The notes: generated by a model not told the origin, from the letters alone. Shown: positions 28,888 to 38,130, counted from the stretch's first letter. The stretch: DNA of 64,000 bases from Bacillus sp. 165 (GCF_017742235.1 NZ_JAGHKQ010000002.1:124001-188000); one strand, 5' to 3'. A program made the numbers and translations.

Positions 28888-29526
28888 ATGGTCAAAAAGT
28901 TATTTTGCGAAGATCCACATCTTACTCAGCTTGATACTAGTATTGTTAGTGTAAATAATAATGAAGTAACTGTGAAGGAAACAATTTTATATGCGTTTTC
29001 CGGGGGACAGGAAAGTGATGATGGAACAATTGGAAATCGTCGTGTTCTTCAAGCGGGTAAGGAAGGGAAAGAAATTGTCTACACTCTAGAAGCTAATCAT
29101 GGTTTTTCTAAAGGGGAATCTGTGATGATGAATATTGATTGGAACAGACGATATCGTCTCATGCGGCTGCATTTTGCTGCAGAAATTGTATTGGAGCTTA
29201 TGTATCGTAATTTGGAGTCCATTCAAAAAATCGGGGCTCATATTGCGGAAGATAAATCGAGAATTGATTTTATATGGGGAGAAAATATTTCTGCTGTATT
29301 TCCTTTGCTTCAACAACAGGCTCATACACTAATTGAGGCAAACTATGATATTACCAGTGCCTTTAGCAATGAAGAAGATGAAAGAAGATATTGGGAGATT
29401 AAGGGGTTTGGCCGAGTTCCGTGCGGAGGTACACACATAAAGAAAACAGGTGAAATCGGACCGCTAGAACTTAAACGTAAAAATATCGGAAAGGGAAAAG
29501 AGCGTATTGAAATTTACATAAGTTAG
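28888..29526 (+). CDS. AlaX-like alanyl-tRNA editing protein
   Basis: About 212 residues, resembling free-standing editing domains that deacylate mischarged tRNA(Ala). The C-terminal zinc pair is clear in PCGGTH near residue 180. The first metal motif, normally H-x3-H, reads HFAAE here, so the second histidine is replaced by glutamate. KIGAHIAEDKSRIDF is typical of the family. ATG 28888 is chosen over GTG 28858 because the latter lacks a ribosome site. Confidence 0.82.
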   Translation: MVKKLFCEDPHLTQLDTSIVSVNNNEVTVKETILYAFSGGQESDDGTIGNRRVLQAGKEGKEIVYTLEANHGFSKGESVMMNIDWNRRYRLMRLHFAAEIVLELMYRNLESIQKIGAHIAEDKSRIDFIWGENISAVFPLLQQQAHTLIEANYDITSAFSNEEDERRYWEIKGFGRVPCGGTHIKKTGEIGPLELKRKNIGKGKERIEIYIS

Positions 29527-29642
29527 AATGCTGTAGAAATAACAGGGAGAAAAGTCGAAACATTCCATTTGAAATTTTGTCAACCTTTCGCCCATTTCAT
29601 CATTAGATAAAGGGAAGAATGATACAATAAGGGTGGATGGAA

Positions 29643-29801
29643 ATGGCTAAAAGAAACCGGGGGAAAACATTGAATACCTTACCAGCAAGAGGAAGAGGAA
29701 CATGCCCGTTGTGCAACAAAACAAGAATTAAACTGTTGTATCCATATCGTACGGAAACCAATCAAACCATTAAGGTATGTAAGTTTTGTCGTGATAAATA
29801 A
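29643..29801 (+). CDS. Small zinc-ribbon protein (52 aa)
   Basis: Starts at ATG 29643 behind GGTGGA. The product is very basic at its N-terminus (MAKRNRGK) and carries two C-x2-C pairs (CPLC and CKFC) 24 residues apart, a zinc-ribbon pattern as in small ribosome- or nucleic-acid-associated proteins. A strong terminator follows directly. I do not recognise a named family. Confidence 0.75.
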   Translation: MAKRNRGKTLNTLPARGRGTCPLCNKTRIKLLYPYRTETNQTIKVCKFCRDK

Positions 29802-29806
29802 ACAAT

Positions 29807-29847
29807 AAAAAATCTTAGGGACAACTGGTGTCGCTAAGATTTTTTAT
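29807..29847 (+). terminator. Bidirectional terminator
   Basis: AAAAAATCTTAG / CTAAGATTTTTT stem with an inner GGACA/TGTC(G) extension, between the zinc-ribbon gene and the converging prolyl hydroxylase gene. Confidence 0.88.
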
Positions 29848-29860
29848 TGTTGCATTTTTA

Positions 29861-30514
29861 TTATAACCTCTGTCTTCTCATCCATTGTGTGGCAGCCCAT
29901 TTTTCTCCATCAATCACAGGAGCTCCGCCATGTAAAGTTAACTCGTTTAAAGAAGGGTCATCATAGAAATATTCAAAATATACTGCCATACCCTTTTGTG
30001 GAGATACTGAAAAGTTTAGTTTAGGAAAGAACGTTTCTCCACCATAATCCACATCATTTAAGTACAACACTAGTGTACTAATTCTCGGGTTGCTTACTGG
30101 TTTATTTGCTGATGAAAAGAAATCAAAATGAGCTTTATATTCTTGCCCAACTTTATAATTAAGAATTTGAAGACCTTCTCCATGCTCAACAGGGATGTTC
30201 ATGATAGATGATATTCTTTTTTCAATTCTAGTAATGACGTCATGTTCACCTTCTTGAAAAAACGTGCTGCTGCTTGTTCGAAGATTATCCACTTCGCGTG
30301 TATTTCCAATTTTTGAACGCTGCATTCTATCTTTTGACAAACGAATCAGCTCATCACACTCTTCGTCGCTTACAACATTTCCTAAAATCACAATTAATGG
30401 TTCCTCTAGTTTAGCAATTATGTTAATCGTTCTATCTTCTGTTTGTATTTTATTACCAATATGCTGGAAAATAGTTTGTTCTTTATTAGTAAATTTTTGA
30501 TTATCCATTGTCAA
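29861..30514 (-). CDS. Prolyl 4-hydroxylase-like 2-oxoglutarate/Fe(II) dioxygenase
   Basis: 217 residues. The iron ligands HxD...H are H129 and D131 (AHFDFF) and H195 (LTLHGG), with the 2-oxoglutarate lysine at about K205 (GEKW). The sequence closely follows the B. anthracis prolyl 4-hydroxylase pattern (SDEECDELI, HGEGLQILNY, FFPKLN). Substrates may be collagen-like spore proteins or elongation factor Tu; that is inference. TTG 30514 is kept because GAGGT lies 9 bases before it; ATG 30508 is the alternative. Confidence 0.93.
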   Translation of the reverse strand: MTMDNQKFTNKEQTIFQHIGNKIQTEDRTINIIAKLEEPLIVILGNVVSDEECDELIRLSKDRMQRSKIGNTREVDNLRTSSSTFFQEGEHDVITRIEKRISSIMNIPVEHGEGLQILNYKVGQEYKAHFDFFSSANKPVSNPRISTLVLYLNDVDYGGETFFPKLNFSVSPQKGMAVYFEYFYDDPSLNELTLHGGAPVIDGEKWAATQWMRRQRL

Positions 30515-30984
30515 TTTTCATCTACCTCTTTGATTGTTTTAATATTAAGAATATTTTGCCTTTTATAAGCGTTCGGTAGATTTTATCGATTCTTCTATGC
30601 AGAGAAATATACTGTATATTAATCCTTTTGTCTCCTCTTGCGCTTCAAAATGGCTGTTATGATTTGCTTTTTTTACCCAATTTCTTTTTCATTTTACACG
30701 TTGCATTTTTGAATTTCTATCATTTTTTTTGTAAAAAAGAAGGATTTTTTTCACTCTTCAACTAGTTATTCTAGTCAACTTCTATATAATTTATAAACGT
30801 TTCATATTTTTTTACCACAAAATGTTCTATTTTAGATTTCTTATTCTATTGTTAAAACTTTTTTTAAAACCATCCTTTGTAATAAACCAAGAATTAGTAG
30901 TGCTGTGAAATAGTTTTAATATTTTTGATTATTCTGTTTTCGGTTGAAAAATATATAAATTTACAATAGGATAAGAGAAAAGGC
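30515..30984. other. Gene-free AT-rich stretch
   Basis: About 470 very AT-rich bases upstream of the prolyl hydroxylase and of the I9-like ORF. I see no ORF or clear hairpin; it should hold the hydroxylase promoter. Confidence 0.4.
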
Positions 30985-30999
30985 GAGGAGGGGAAAATT

Positions 31000-31374
31000 A
31001 TTACTTCATCTGTTTATATTGACCCGAAAATTGATTTAGCGAATCCGAATATTACGAAGGTAATTGTTCATTTTAAGACACAGCCGGCCAAGGTTGCGGT
31101 TGTACTGGCAGAAGCAGAAGGCAAGACTCTGTCATTAGAACAAGCAAAGCAAAATGTAGAAGACAGTCATGCCCGCTTTCAAGAAGATGTCGAACGATTA
31201 TTAGGACAGCATAATATCCCGTATTCAATTACCTCTAAATACACAGCTGCTTTGAATGGGGTAGCTATTATGCTTCCAGGTAATCAAATTATGACATTGG
31301 CACAGTCGCATGAAATTCAGGCGATATATTATAATGAAGAGTTTCATATCGAGCCTCCGATTCAGCCGATGTAA
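31000..31374 (+). CDS. Peptidase inhibitor I9-like protein with a non-canonical start
   Basis: An open frame of 124 codons encodes a domain like the propeptide (inhibitor I9) of Vpr-type subtilases: KVIVHFKTQPAKVAVVL, a helix with EQAKQNVEDSH, SKYTAALNGVAIMLPG, and IQAIYYNEEFHIEPP, then a stop where the protease should follow. No ATG, GTG or TTG lies between the upstream in-frame stop (30967) and the domain. A perfect ribosome site (GAGGAGGGG, 30985-30993) sits 6 bases before ATT at 31000 (another ATT is at 30997), so an ATT start is likely. There is no signal peptide. It is either a stand-alone cytosolic inhibitor or a truncated relic. Confidence 0.65.
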   Translation: MTSSVYIDPKIDLANPNITKVIVHFKTQPAKVAVVLAEAEGKTLSLEQAKQNVEDSHARFQEDVERLLGQHNIPYSITSKYTAALNGVAIMLPGNQIMTLAQSHEIQAIYYNEEFHIEPPIQPM

Positions 31375-31509
31375 CAAAAATGTTGCTCAGCTTGTTAGTT
31401 TTTCACTGTAAACTCCAGCCTATTACTATGAATTTTTGAAAAATTTTGTCGTTTATGGTACAATAATAGAACAGTTGCTTTATGTAACTGCAAACTTGGA
31501 GGTGAGCAG

Positions 31510-31782
31510 TTGAATAACGAGGCTAGCAAGGCTAGAGCTATGTTAATCACTATGATGAAAACCTACGGGACTAAGTCACCGAAAGAAACGGGACTGAAGC
31601 TTGTTGCTATGAGGAATGAAGTAAAGCAGGTGTTAGAATCAGGCCGGAGTCTCGAAGGAGATGCTATAACTTCCAGTCAAAGAAAAGATTTGAAAAAACA
31701 ACTCATACATTATAGAGATGAAATGCAGAGTTTGAAAAACCATAATAAGATTTACCAAGAGGCAAAGAGTAAAGCAGAATAA
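31510..31782 (+). CDS. Unknown basic helical protein (90 aa)
   Basis: I do not recognise it. The TTG start follows GGAGGTGAGCAG and a terminator follows the stop, so the gene is well bounded. The product is rich in Lys and Glu, predicted largely alpha-helical, with no membrane segment or cysteine. Confidence 0.65.
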   Translation: MNNEASKARAMLITMMKTYGTKSPKETGLKLVAMRNEVKQVLESGRSLEGDAITSSQRKDLKKQLIHYRDEMQSLKNHNKIYQEAKSKAE

Positions 31783-31796
31783 TAAGGTTAGAATGA

Positions 31797-31823
31797 AGAG
31801 AGCTGGGGACGGCTCTCTTTTTA
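31797..31823 (+). terminator. Terminator between the 90-aa gene and the hydrolase
   Basis: AGAGAGC / GCTCTCT stem followed by TTTTTA; it overlaps the 3' end of the convergent hydrolase gene. Confidence 0.75.
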
Positions 31824-32663
31824 TTGTATCTGTTCTATCCACTGAAACATTCTATCTAATGCTTTTTTATGAATATGTTCTGGCAGGTGATGACCATATC
31901 CTTCGTAGCTATGCATTACTACTTTCGTTCCAAGCTCTTTTAGCCTGTTATACATAGTGAGTCCATGGCTGAAGTCCACTTGTACATCTTCCGTGCCATG
32001 CATAATAAGAGTAGGGCAATGTATTTGATTCGCTATTTGGATGGGCGATCTATTTTCATAAGAAAGAGGAGTTTTATTAGGTGTACCATTAAGAACGCGT
32101 TTTAGCATCCTACGCAAGTCTATACGTTCGGTATATGTCATTTTCAAATCTGATACTCCGCCCCAAAGAATTAATCGGTGGATACTAGAAATATTGGCCA
32201 CAGTTTGCGCAGCATTGATTGCACCGCGTGAGAATCCCATGATGGACATCCTTTCTGACTTTACAAAGGGAAGGTGCTGCAGAAAATGATAAGCAGATAT
32301 CACATCTTCGTTCTCCGCACCGCCGAATTCGTCACGACCTTCTCCACCTTCATTTCCCCGATAGCAAGGGGCAAACACGATATAGCCGTGATTGGCAAAC
32401 TGTTCTATCCATGTAGTTTTGACTTTGCCTACTTTTCCTATGCCGCCCCGGCAGTATAGAAAAACAGAAAGCTTTGTTGAACGAATATCTTTCTTTTCGA
32501 GGGATAGGGAGGTTGCAATTTTTGTAACAGACAGATCTGAACAATCGTAAAATGAACAAACGAATTGCTGCAATGCAGGAACGGGAATGTCGAAACCATT
32601 TGGAAGAGCTAAGTAGCCTTTGACTTTACACGTGCCGGATAGGTATGTAACATGATACATCAT
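31821..32663 (-). CDS. Alpha/beta hydrolase (prolyl oligopeptidase/dienelactone hydrolase type)
   Basis: 280 residues. The nucleophile elbow GFSRG lies near residue 148, the acid in HGTEDVQV near 229, and the histidine in YGHH near 257. The oxyanion region FAPCYRGNEGGEGRDEFGG near 98-116 resembles the S9 peptidase/esterase class. No signal peptide. Substrate unknown. Confidence 0.85.
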   Translation of the reverse strand: MMYHVTYLSGTCKVKGYLALPNGFDIPVPALQQFVCSFYDCSDLSVTKIATSLSLEKKDIRSTKLSVFLYCRGGIGKVGKVKTTWIEQFANHGYIVFAPCYRGNEGGEGRDEFGGAENEDVISAYHFLQHLPFVKSERMSIMGFSRGAINAAQTVANISSIHRLILWGGVSDLKMTYTERIDLRRMLKRVLNGTPNKTPLSYENRSPIQIANQIHCPTLIMHGTEDVQVDFSHGLTMYNRLKELGTKVVMHSYEGYGHHLPEHIHKKALDRMFQWIEQIQ

Positions 32664-32772
32664 ACTCTTTTTCTCCCATCATACTTCTTCTGTATGTACT
32701 ATAGCGTGATGAGGAGAGAATAACAAGACGATGATACTTTTTATTAGAACTAGAAATGAAAAAGGTGAGAGC

Positions 32773-33072
32773 ATGGCATTTGGAATTAAGCGAAATGAGT
32801 TGAAGGCATGGAAGGAACAAGTAAAGCGAGGAGAAATTGCGTTTTTGACGCATTATTGGATTGATGATAGATTTCCAGGAATAAAAACAGTGACCAAGGT
32901 AGGATGTGCAGATGTGGAAAAATTGTTAAAGTGGGGGGAGAAATATGGAATTCCTGCCCGCGCCCTGCATAATAGAGCACAATATCCTCATTTTGATTTA
33001 TTAGGAGAACGGCAGCTGGACATTATGAAGAAGGAAAATATGCTGGATCAGCTCAAAAAATTCAAGAAATAG
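32773..33072 (+). CDS. YneQ-like protein
   Basis: 99 residues. AWKEQVKRGEIAFLTHYWIDDRFPG is the conserved start of Bacillus YneQ-like proteins of unknown function. AAAGGTGAGAGC supports ATG 32773 rather than 32731. It is cytosolic, with no membrane segment. Confidence 0.75.
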   Translation: MAFGIKRNELKAWKEQVKRGEIAFLTHYWIDDRFPGIKTVTKVGCADVEKLLKWGEKYGIPARALHNRAQYPHFDLLGERQLDIMKKENMLDQLKKFKK

Positions 33073-33149
33073 GTAGAAGTGTGGAGAATAGGTGGAAAAA
33101 TTATTCTGAAAAATAAGTTTAATTTATTTGTTAGGTATAGAATTTAGAA

Positions 33150-33178
33150 TTGACAAGTTTGTTATTTTTTCGTATCCT
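33150..33178 (+). promoter_or_regulatory. SigmaA promoter of the lysine-riboswitch transcript
   Basis: TTGACA at 33150-33155 and TATCCT at 33173-33178 with a 17-base spacer, shortly before the riboswitch. Confidence 0.65.
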
Positions 33179-33205
33179 ATTTTTATAAAATAAAATCATT
33201 ATTCC

Positions 33206-33409
33206 TCATCAGCTCAAGGTGAGGTAGAGGTTGCGAAGCTTATTAGTAGATTGAAGGAGAGTCAGAGAACTCAGAGAGGTCAATTGAAAGGAAGTGTCGC
33301 CGAAGCGCTGTAATTCTCTGCTTACAGCAGCTGGGACTGCATCGAACAGGTGCAGGACTGTCATAGTAATTGCTATGATGAACTATCCTTTTTGTCTGAT
33401 GCGGATGAG
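33206..33409 (+). ncRNA. Lysine riboswitch (L-box)
   Basis: Conserved L-box blocks occur in order: GAGGTAGAGGTTGCGAAG (33221-33238), AGTAGA, GTGTCGCCGAAGC (33295-33307), CAGCTGGGACTGCATCG and GCAGGACTGTCATAG. CTCATC (33206-33211) can pair with GATGAG (33404-33409) as P1. It is followed by an intrinsic terminator and an amino-acid permease gene, as expected for lysine-repressed transport. Confidence 0.92.
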
Positions 33410-33415
33410 TATACT

Positions 33416-33444
33416 CTCACACCGTCAGAAGGTGTGTTTTTTTA
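33416..33444 (+). terminator. Riboswitch-controlled terminator
   Basis: CACACC / GGTGTG stem followed by TTTTTTT, between the L-box aptamer and the permease gene. Confidence 0.85.
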
Positions 33445-33527
33445 TGCCCTTATATATATGACACCAGGACGAATGACGGATAGCCACCGGTTTTGAGCGA
33501 GAGGGTTGTGTGAGAGGAGAAAGAAAT

Positions 33528-34949
33528 ATGGGGAAAAATAATAAATTAGGCCTATGGATTTTGACTGCTCTAGTCGTAGGAAATATGGTCGGTTCCGGTA
33601 TTTTTATGCTGCCGCGTTCCTTATCAGAAGTTGCAAGTCCTGCCGGCGTAATAGGAGCATGGCTATTAACAGGATTCGGAGTATTAGTAACAGTATTGGT
33701 TTTCGGTAACTTAGCTACTAGAAAACCGAATCTCAGCGGCGGACCGCAGATTTATGCTAAGGAATTATTTAAAACGGGCTCACAGGCTTCATTATTGTCA
33801 GGATTTATGTCTACTTGGGGATATTGGATTGGAAATTTAGCGGGTAACATTGCTATTATCACTACATTTGCGGGTTATTTATCTACGTTCTTCCCAGTTC
33901 TTACAAGCAGAGCAGAGCTGTTTACCATGGGTTCCTTTACATTAAAAGTAGGTAATGCGTTAACATTTATTGTATGTACAGCTTTACTTTGGGGAACACA
34001 TTTTATTATCTTAAGAGGATTGGAAAATGCAGGAAAATTAAACTTCGTTGCTACAGCAGCAAAAGTGGCTGGGTTTGTGTTTTTCATTATTGTAGGGTTG
34101 TTCGCATTCCAAAAGGCAAATATGCTGCCGTTCGTTGCGCCTAAAGCAGATGAAGCAGGACACGCAGTCAGTCTGTTTGGCCAAATTAATAGTGCTGCTA
34201 TTACAACGCTTTGGGCATTTGTTGGTGTAGAATCAGCAGTTGTATTTGCTTCACGAGCAAAAAAGCAAATCGATGTAAAGCGTGCATCAATTCTTGGATT
34301 ATTTATCGCATTAGCTATTTATATTGGAATCAGCACTCTTGTAATGGGAATGTTAGATCAAAATACGCTTGTACATTCTGAAAAGCCGTTGATTGATGCG
34401 ATTGCAACTGTGTTAGGCCCAATTGGGGGAAAAGCATTGGCTGCTGTTGGATTGATTAGTTTATTTGGATCGACAGTAGGATGGATTATGCTTAGTGCAG
34501 AAGTTCCGTATCAAGCTGCGAAGCAAGGGTTATTTATCCCAGCGTTTTTAAAAGAAAATAAAAAGGGAACGCCAATATTCTCGTTAATTGTAACAAATAT
34601 ACTTGGTCAGCTGTTCATTTTTTCGACTATCTCAAACTCTATTTCAGCTGCGTTTGACTTTGTTATTTACATTGCTACGTTGTCTTATCTAGTTCCTTAC
34701 TTTATCGCTTCTATGTTTCAGTTGAAGCTTGTTGTAACGGGTGAGACTTATGAAAATGGAAAAGGCAGAGTAGCAGATGGAATCATTGCACTTCTTTCCA
34801 CAGTGTATTCTGTTTGGGTCATTATAGCTGGAACCGCGGACATTAAAACCTTTACATTCGGCATGCTTCTATTAGTTAGCGGTATCGTGTTCTATAATCA
34901 AGTTAAGAAGCCGTCAGCAATCGAGCAGGCAAAGAGAAAAACAGCTTAA
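33528..34949 (+). CDS. APC-family basic amino acid transporter, lysine-regulated
   Basis: About 473 residues and 12 hydrophobic helices. The first helix contains GNMVGSGIFMLP, the signature of APC transporters in the arginine/ornithine or lysine antiporter branch. The lysine riboswitch in its leader indicates lysine uptake or exchange; the YvsH-type permease is the closest match I recall. GAGGAGAAAG supports ATG 33528 over GTG 33510. Confidence 0.9.
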   Translation: MGKNNKLGLWILTALVVGNMVGSGIFMLPRSLSEVASPAGVIGAWLLTGFGVLVTVLVFGNLATRKPNLSGGPQIYAKELFKTGSQASLLSGFMSTWGYWIGNLAGNIAIITTFAGYLSTFFPVLTSRAELFTMGSFTLKVGNALTFIVCTALLWGTHFIILRGLENAGKLNFVATAAKVAGFVFFIIVGLFAFQKANMLPFVAPKADEAGHAVSLFGQINSAAITTLWAFVGVESAVVFASRAKKQIDVKRASILGLFIALAIYIGISTLVMGMLDQNTLVHSEKPLIDAIATVLGPIGGKALAAVGLISLFGSTVGWIMLSAEVPYQAAKQGLFIPAFLKENKKGTPIFSLIVTNILGQLFIFSTISNSISAAFDFVIYIATLSYLVPYFIASMFQLKLVVTGETYENGKGRVADGIIALLSTVYSVWVIIAGTADIKTFTFGMLLLVSGIVFYNQVKKPSAIEQAKRKTA

Positions 34950-35002
34950 CATCATGATATTACTCCGTTATGAAGCGAAAAACGGTAAAACCACTTAATA
35001 GT

Positions 35003-35039
35003 AAAAAGAGCTTGGGATTTGTCCTAAGCTCTTTTTACT
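35003..35039 (+). terminator. Terminator after the permease
   Basis: AAAAAGAGCTTGGG / CCTAAGCTCTTTTT stem with a 6-base loop. Between here and 35244 I see no gene. Confidence 0.85.
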
Positions 35040-35244
35040 TAATTCTTCTTCAGGCAATAACTTTTGGATGTCAAGTTCGGATACATTATCGATTCTATAA
35101 TCAAACAATGGTTGTATCTTCAACCTACACTTAGTTTTCCTATAAAAATTCATCTGTAATAAAGAGAAGAATACTACTTTGCTAAAAACAACTTATCTTT
35201 TTTTAGAACAAAAATACGATACCATGAAAGAAAAGGGGAATACC

Positions 35245-35940
35245 ATGAAAGAGAAAATTATCGCCAGTTTCAGTGGAGGCAAGGATTCTACTTATATGTT
35301 ACATAAGCTGTTACAAGAAAATAAATATGAAATTGTATCGCTTCTTACAACGGTTACAACAAAAGATGAAACATCGGGTCACATGGTCGATTATAAATTA
35401 ATCGAGTCTCAAGCGGCAGCAATCGGACTTCCTCTATACAAAATACAATATCCATTATACGACGGCAAAGGCTTTGAAAAGGGAATGATAGAAGCTATGG
35501 AACACTTTCGTAAAGAAGGTGTCACAAAAATAGCATTTGGAGATTTGTTTCTGGAAGAGTGTATTGCTTATAAGCAACATTTAGTGGAATCAAATGGATA
35601 CGAACTTATATTGCCATTGGCAGGAATAGATACAAAACAATTGGTAATGGAGTTTATTGAGTTAGGATATAAAGGAAAGATTGTAAGTATTCGTATGGAT
35701 AAGCTGGACTCCTCTTTTCTAGGAAGGGATTTGGATAAGAGCTTTATAGAAGCATTGCCAGAAGATACAGATCCATGCGGCGAATTTGGTGAGTATCATA
35801 CATTTGTATATGATGGACCTATTTTTTCTCATCCAATATATATCGAACTGGAGGATGAAAGGCAGGGTATCCCAAGCAATGCGTTGTTCAGTGAGATTGG
35901 CTACAAACGAGCTGTAAAAAGAGAGTGGATTGACAGGTGA
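35245..35940 (+). CDS. Dph6-like ATP-pyrophosphatase (PP-loop) protein
   Basis: About 231 residues of adenine nucleotide alpha-hydrolase fold. The PP-loop SFSGGKDST lies at residues 7-15. The C-terminal DPCGEFGEYHTFVYDGP motif near residue 180 is shared with diphthine-ammonia ligase homologues. Bacteria lack diphthamide, so the real amidation substrate is unknown. AAAGGGGAATACC supports ATG 35245. It is four bases upstream of the MerR gene. Confidence 0.87.
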   Translation: MKEKIIASFSGGKDSTYMLHKLLQENKYEIVSLLTTVTTKDETSGHMVDYKLIESQAAAIGLPLYKIQYPLYDGKGFEKGMIEAMEHFRKEGVTKIAFGDLFLEECIAYKQHLVESNGYELILPLAGIDTKQLVMEFIELGYKGKIVSIRMDKLDSSFLGRDLDKSFIEALPEDTDPCGEFGEYHTFVYDGPIFSHPIYIELEDERQGIPSNALFSEIGYKRAVKREWIDR

Positions 35941-35944
35941 ACCT

Positions 35945-36784
35945 ATGAAAAACAGATTTTCGATTGGACAAATGTCAAAATTACATAACATACCTATTAA
36001 AACATTGAGATACTATGACGAAATTGGGTTGTTCAAGCCTGTTGAGGTGGATTCTGTCACAGGGTATCGCTATTATTCTATTGAGCAATTCGAACAATTA
36101 GATATTATTTATTACTTAAAAACATTGGGAGTTCCTTTAAAAGATATTAAACAGCAGTTGGAGAATCGGGACATTGACTATTTTCTAACATTATTAAAAG
36201 AACAAAGTAAGCTGACTGAGCGAAAGATAGAACAACTACAATTAATAAAAAAAAGGTTTGGCAGCCGCATTCATGAAATTGAGAAAGCGCGAGAGGTATC
36301 TGATATTGGTATCCCATTTATAAAAACAATACCTGAACGAGCGGTGATTCAGATGGAGGAGCCGATTCGATCCGATCTTGAATTGGAATTATCTCTAAGA
36401 AAACTGAAGGGAGAGCTTGGTGAGGCTGCTTCCATATTCATAGGTAAAGTAGGGTTAACGTTGCCGATTGCCCACATTCTACAAAGTCAATTTTTTGAGT
36501 ATAATTCTGTGTTTGTATTATTAGAGGAGCTAGAAGAAAAGGAAAGGCTTTATAACGCGGTGACAACTTTTCCAGAGGATGTATATGCTTGTATCTTTTA
36601 TAGAGGTATACACCTGAATTGTCCTCCATATTATCAACGCCTGCTTACGTTTATTGAGAATAACCAGTATGAGATAAAGGGAGATGCAATTGAAAGGACT
36701 ATTATCGATCAATTTATTTCCAACAACCCAAAAGAATATATAACAGAAATACAAATTCCTATAAAACCATTGACCCTCCAGTAA
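35945..36784 (+). CDS. MerR-family regulator with effector-binding domain
   Basis: About 280 residues. The N-terminal MerR helix-turn-helix (FSIGQMSKLHNIPIKTLRYY) is followed by the typical EIGLFKP wing, a coiled-coil dimer helix (about 75-115), and a C-terminal effector-binding domain like BmrR/GyrI. This class activates multidrug exporters; the Bcr/CflA exporter downstream is a plausible target. ATG 35945 follows AGGTG. Confidence 0.88.
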   Translation: MKNRFSIGQMSKLHNIPIKTLRYYDEIGLFKPVEVDSVTGYRYYSIEQFEQLDIIYYLKTLGVPLKDIKQQLENRDIDYFLTLLKEQSKLTERKIEQLQLIKKRFGSRIHEIEKAREVSDIGIPFIKTIPERAVIQMEEPIRSDLELELSLRKLKGELGEAASIFIGKVGLTLPIAHILQSQFFEYNSVFVLLEELEEKERLYNAVTTFPEDVYACIFYRGIHLNCPPYYQRLLTFIENNQYEIKGDAIERTIIDQFISNNPKEYITEIQIPIKPLTLQ

Positions 36785-36796
36785 CTGGAGGGTTTA
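36773..36796 (+). terminator. Hairpin overlapping the MerR stop codon
   Basis: ACCCTCCAG / CTGGAGGGT perfect 9-bp stem whose loop is the TAA stop; a short TTT follows. Confidence 0.65.
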
Positions 36797-36894
36797 AAGT
36801 TTGTATAGATATTTATAGGCTTGATGGAACTAATAGTGAGAGTTTCATATGTTTGTATTTATAAAAAGGAACAGGAAAGGGATGAAATCGAAAT

Positions 36895-38130
36895 ATGAAA
36901 AAAAGTGCTTCTTCAGTATCATCAAAATCACAGAGGCTGTGGATGGCGGTCATTTTAGGTGCATTGTGTGCAATCGGCCCCTTATCCATTGATATGTATT
37001 TACCGTCATTTCCAACAATGGCCGCTGAATTGCATAGCAATACCTCAACAATCCAGCTCAGTTTAACCGCATGTTTGCTTGGTCTCGCACTTGGACAATT
37101 AATTGTTGGTCCGTTGAGTGACCGTCATGGCCGACGCAAGCCATTAATCATCGCTGTAACGTTTTATGCGGGCTCTTCTTTGTTATGTGCGCTTGTACCG
37201 TCGATTTGGCTGCTTATACTATTGCGCTTTATTCAAGGGGCATCAGGGGCAGGCGGTATCGTTATTGCCAGAGCGATTGTGCGTGACCTATACTCCGGTT
37301 CTGAGTTGACCAAGTTCTTTTCCTTGTTAATGCTTGTGAATGGTGCGGCTCCCATACTGGCTCCTGTTGTCGGCGGGCAGCTTCTCCAAATTACCTCGTG
37401 GCGCGGTGTGTTCATTGTTTTATGTATACTGGGTGTACTTATGCTTATAGGGGCAATACTTGGTGTACCGGAAACATTATCTAAGCAATATCGAACAGAC
37501 GGCGGAATTAAAAATACGCTCTCTACATTTGGCAGTTTGATTACAAACCGTATCTTTATTGGATATGCGTTGTCGCAAGGGTTAGTAATGGCAGCTATGT
37601 TTGCGTATATTTCAGGATCTCCGTTTGTAATACAAAATATTTTTGGAGCGTCCCCTCAAATGTACAGCTTATTTTTTGCTATTAATGGTGTAGGAATTGT
37701 AATCGCCAGCCAAGTAACCGGACGATTAGCTGGAAGAGTGAATGAGACGAAATTGCTAATGATGGGTCTTAGTCTTGCTGCCATTGGCGGTTTGTCTTTA
37801 CTTGCTTCCATTGTAATAGGGATGGGATTAGCGGGTATTTTAGTATCCTTGTTTTTTGTAGTATCGAGCGTTGGGATTGTCTCGACAACGAGCTTTGCGC
37901 TTGCCATGCAAAATCAAAAGCATAATGCGGGCAGCGCCGCAGCATTGCTTGGTGTAATTCCGTTTGTGTCCGGTTCGATTGTGGCTCCCCTCGTGGGACT
38001 TGCAGGAAGTGGAACAGCTCTGCCGATGGGGATTGTAATTGCGTGCTGTGACATAGGAGCACTGATCTGCTATACACTTCTCGTAAGGCGTAACACTGTA
38101 TATGTTACAGAAAATAAATCAATTTCATAA
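36895..38130 (+). CDS. Bcr/CflA-family multidrug efflux MFS transporter
   Basis: 411 residues and 12 helices. The start LGALCAIGPLSIDMYLPSFP is the Bcr/CflA signature, and the MFS loop GPLSDRHGRRKP lies between helices 2 and 3. It exports drugs by proton antiport. It lies 110 bases after a MerR regulator of the drug-responsive class. Confidence 0.93.
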   Translation: MKKSASSVSSKSQRLWMAVILGALCAIGPLSIDMYLPSFPTMAAELHSNTSTIQLSLTACLLGLALGQLIVGPLSDRHGRRKPLIIAVTFYAGSSLLCALVPSIWLLILLRFIQGASGAGGIVIARAIVRDLYSGSELTKFFSLLMLVNGAAPILAPVVGGQLLQITSWRGVFIVLCILGVLMLIGAILGVPETLSKQYRTDGGIKNTLSTFGSLITNRIFIGYALSQGLVMAAMFAYISGSPFVIQNIFGASPQMYSLFFAINGVGIVIASQVTGRLAGRVNETKLLMMGLSLAAIGGLSLLASIVIGMGLAGILVSLFFVVSSVGIVSTTSFALAMQNQKHNAGSAAALLGVIPFVSGSIVAPLVGLAGSGTALPMGIVIACCDIGALICYTLLVRRNTVYVTENKSIS

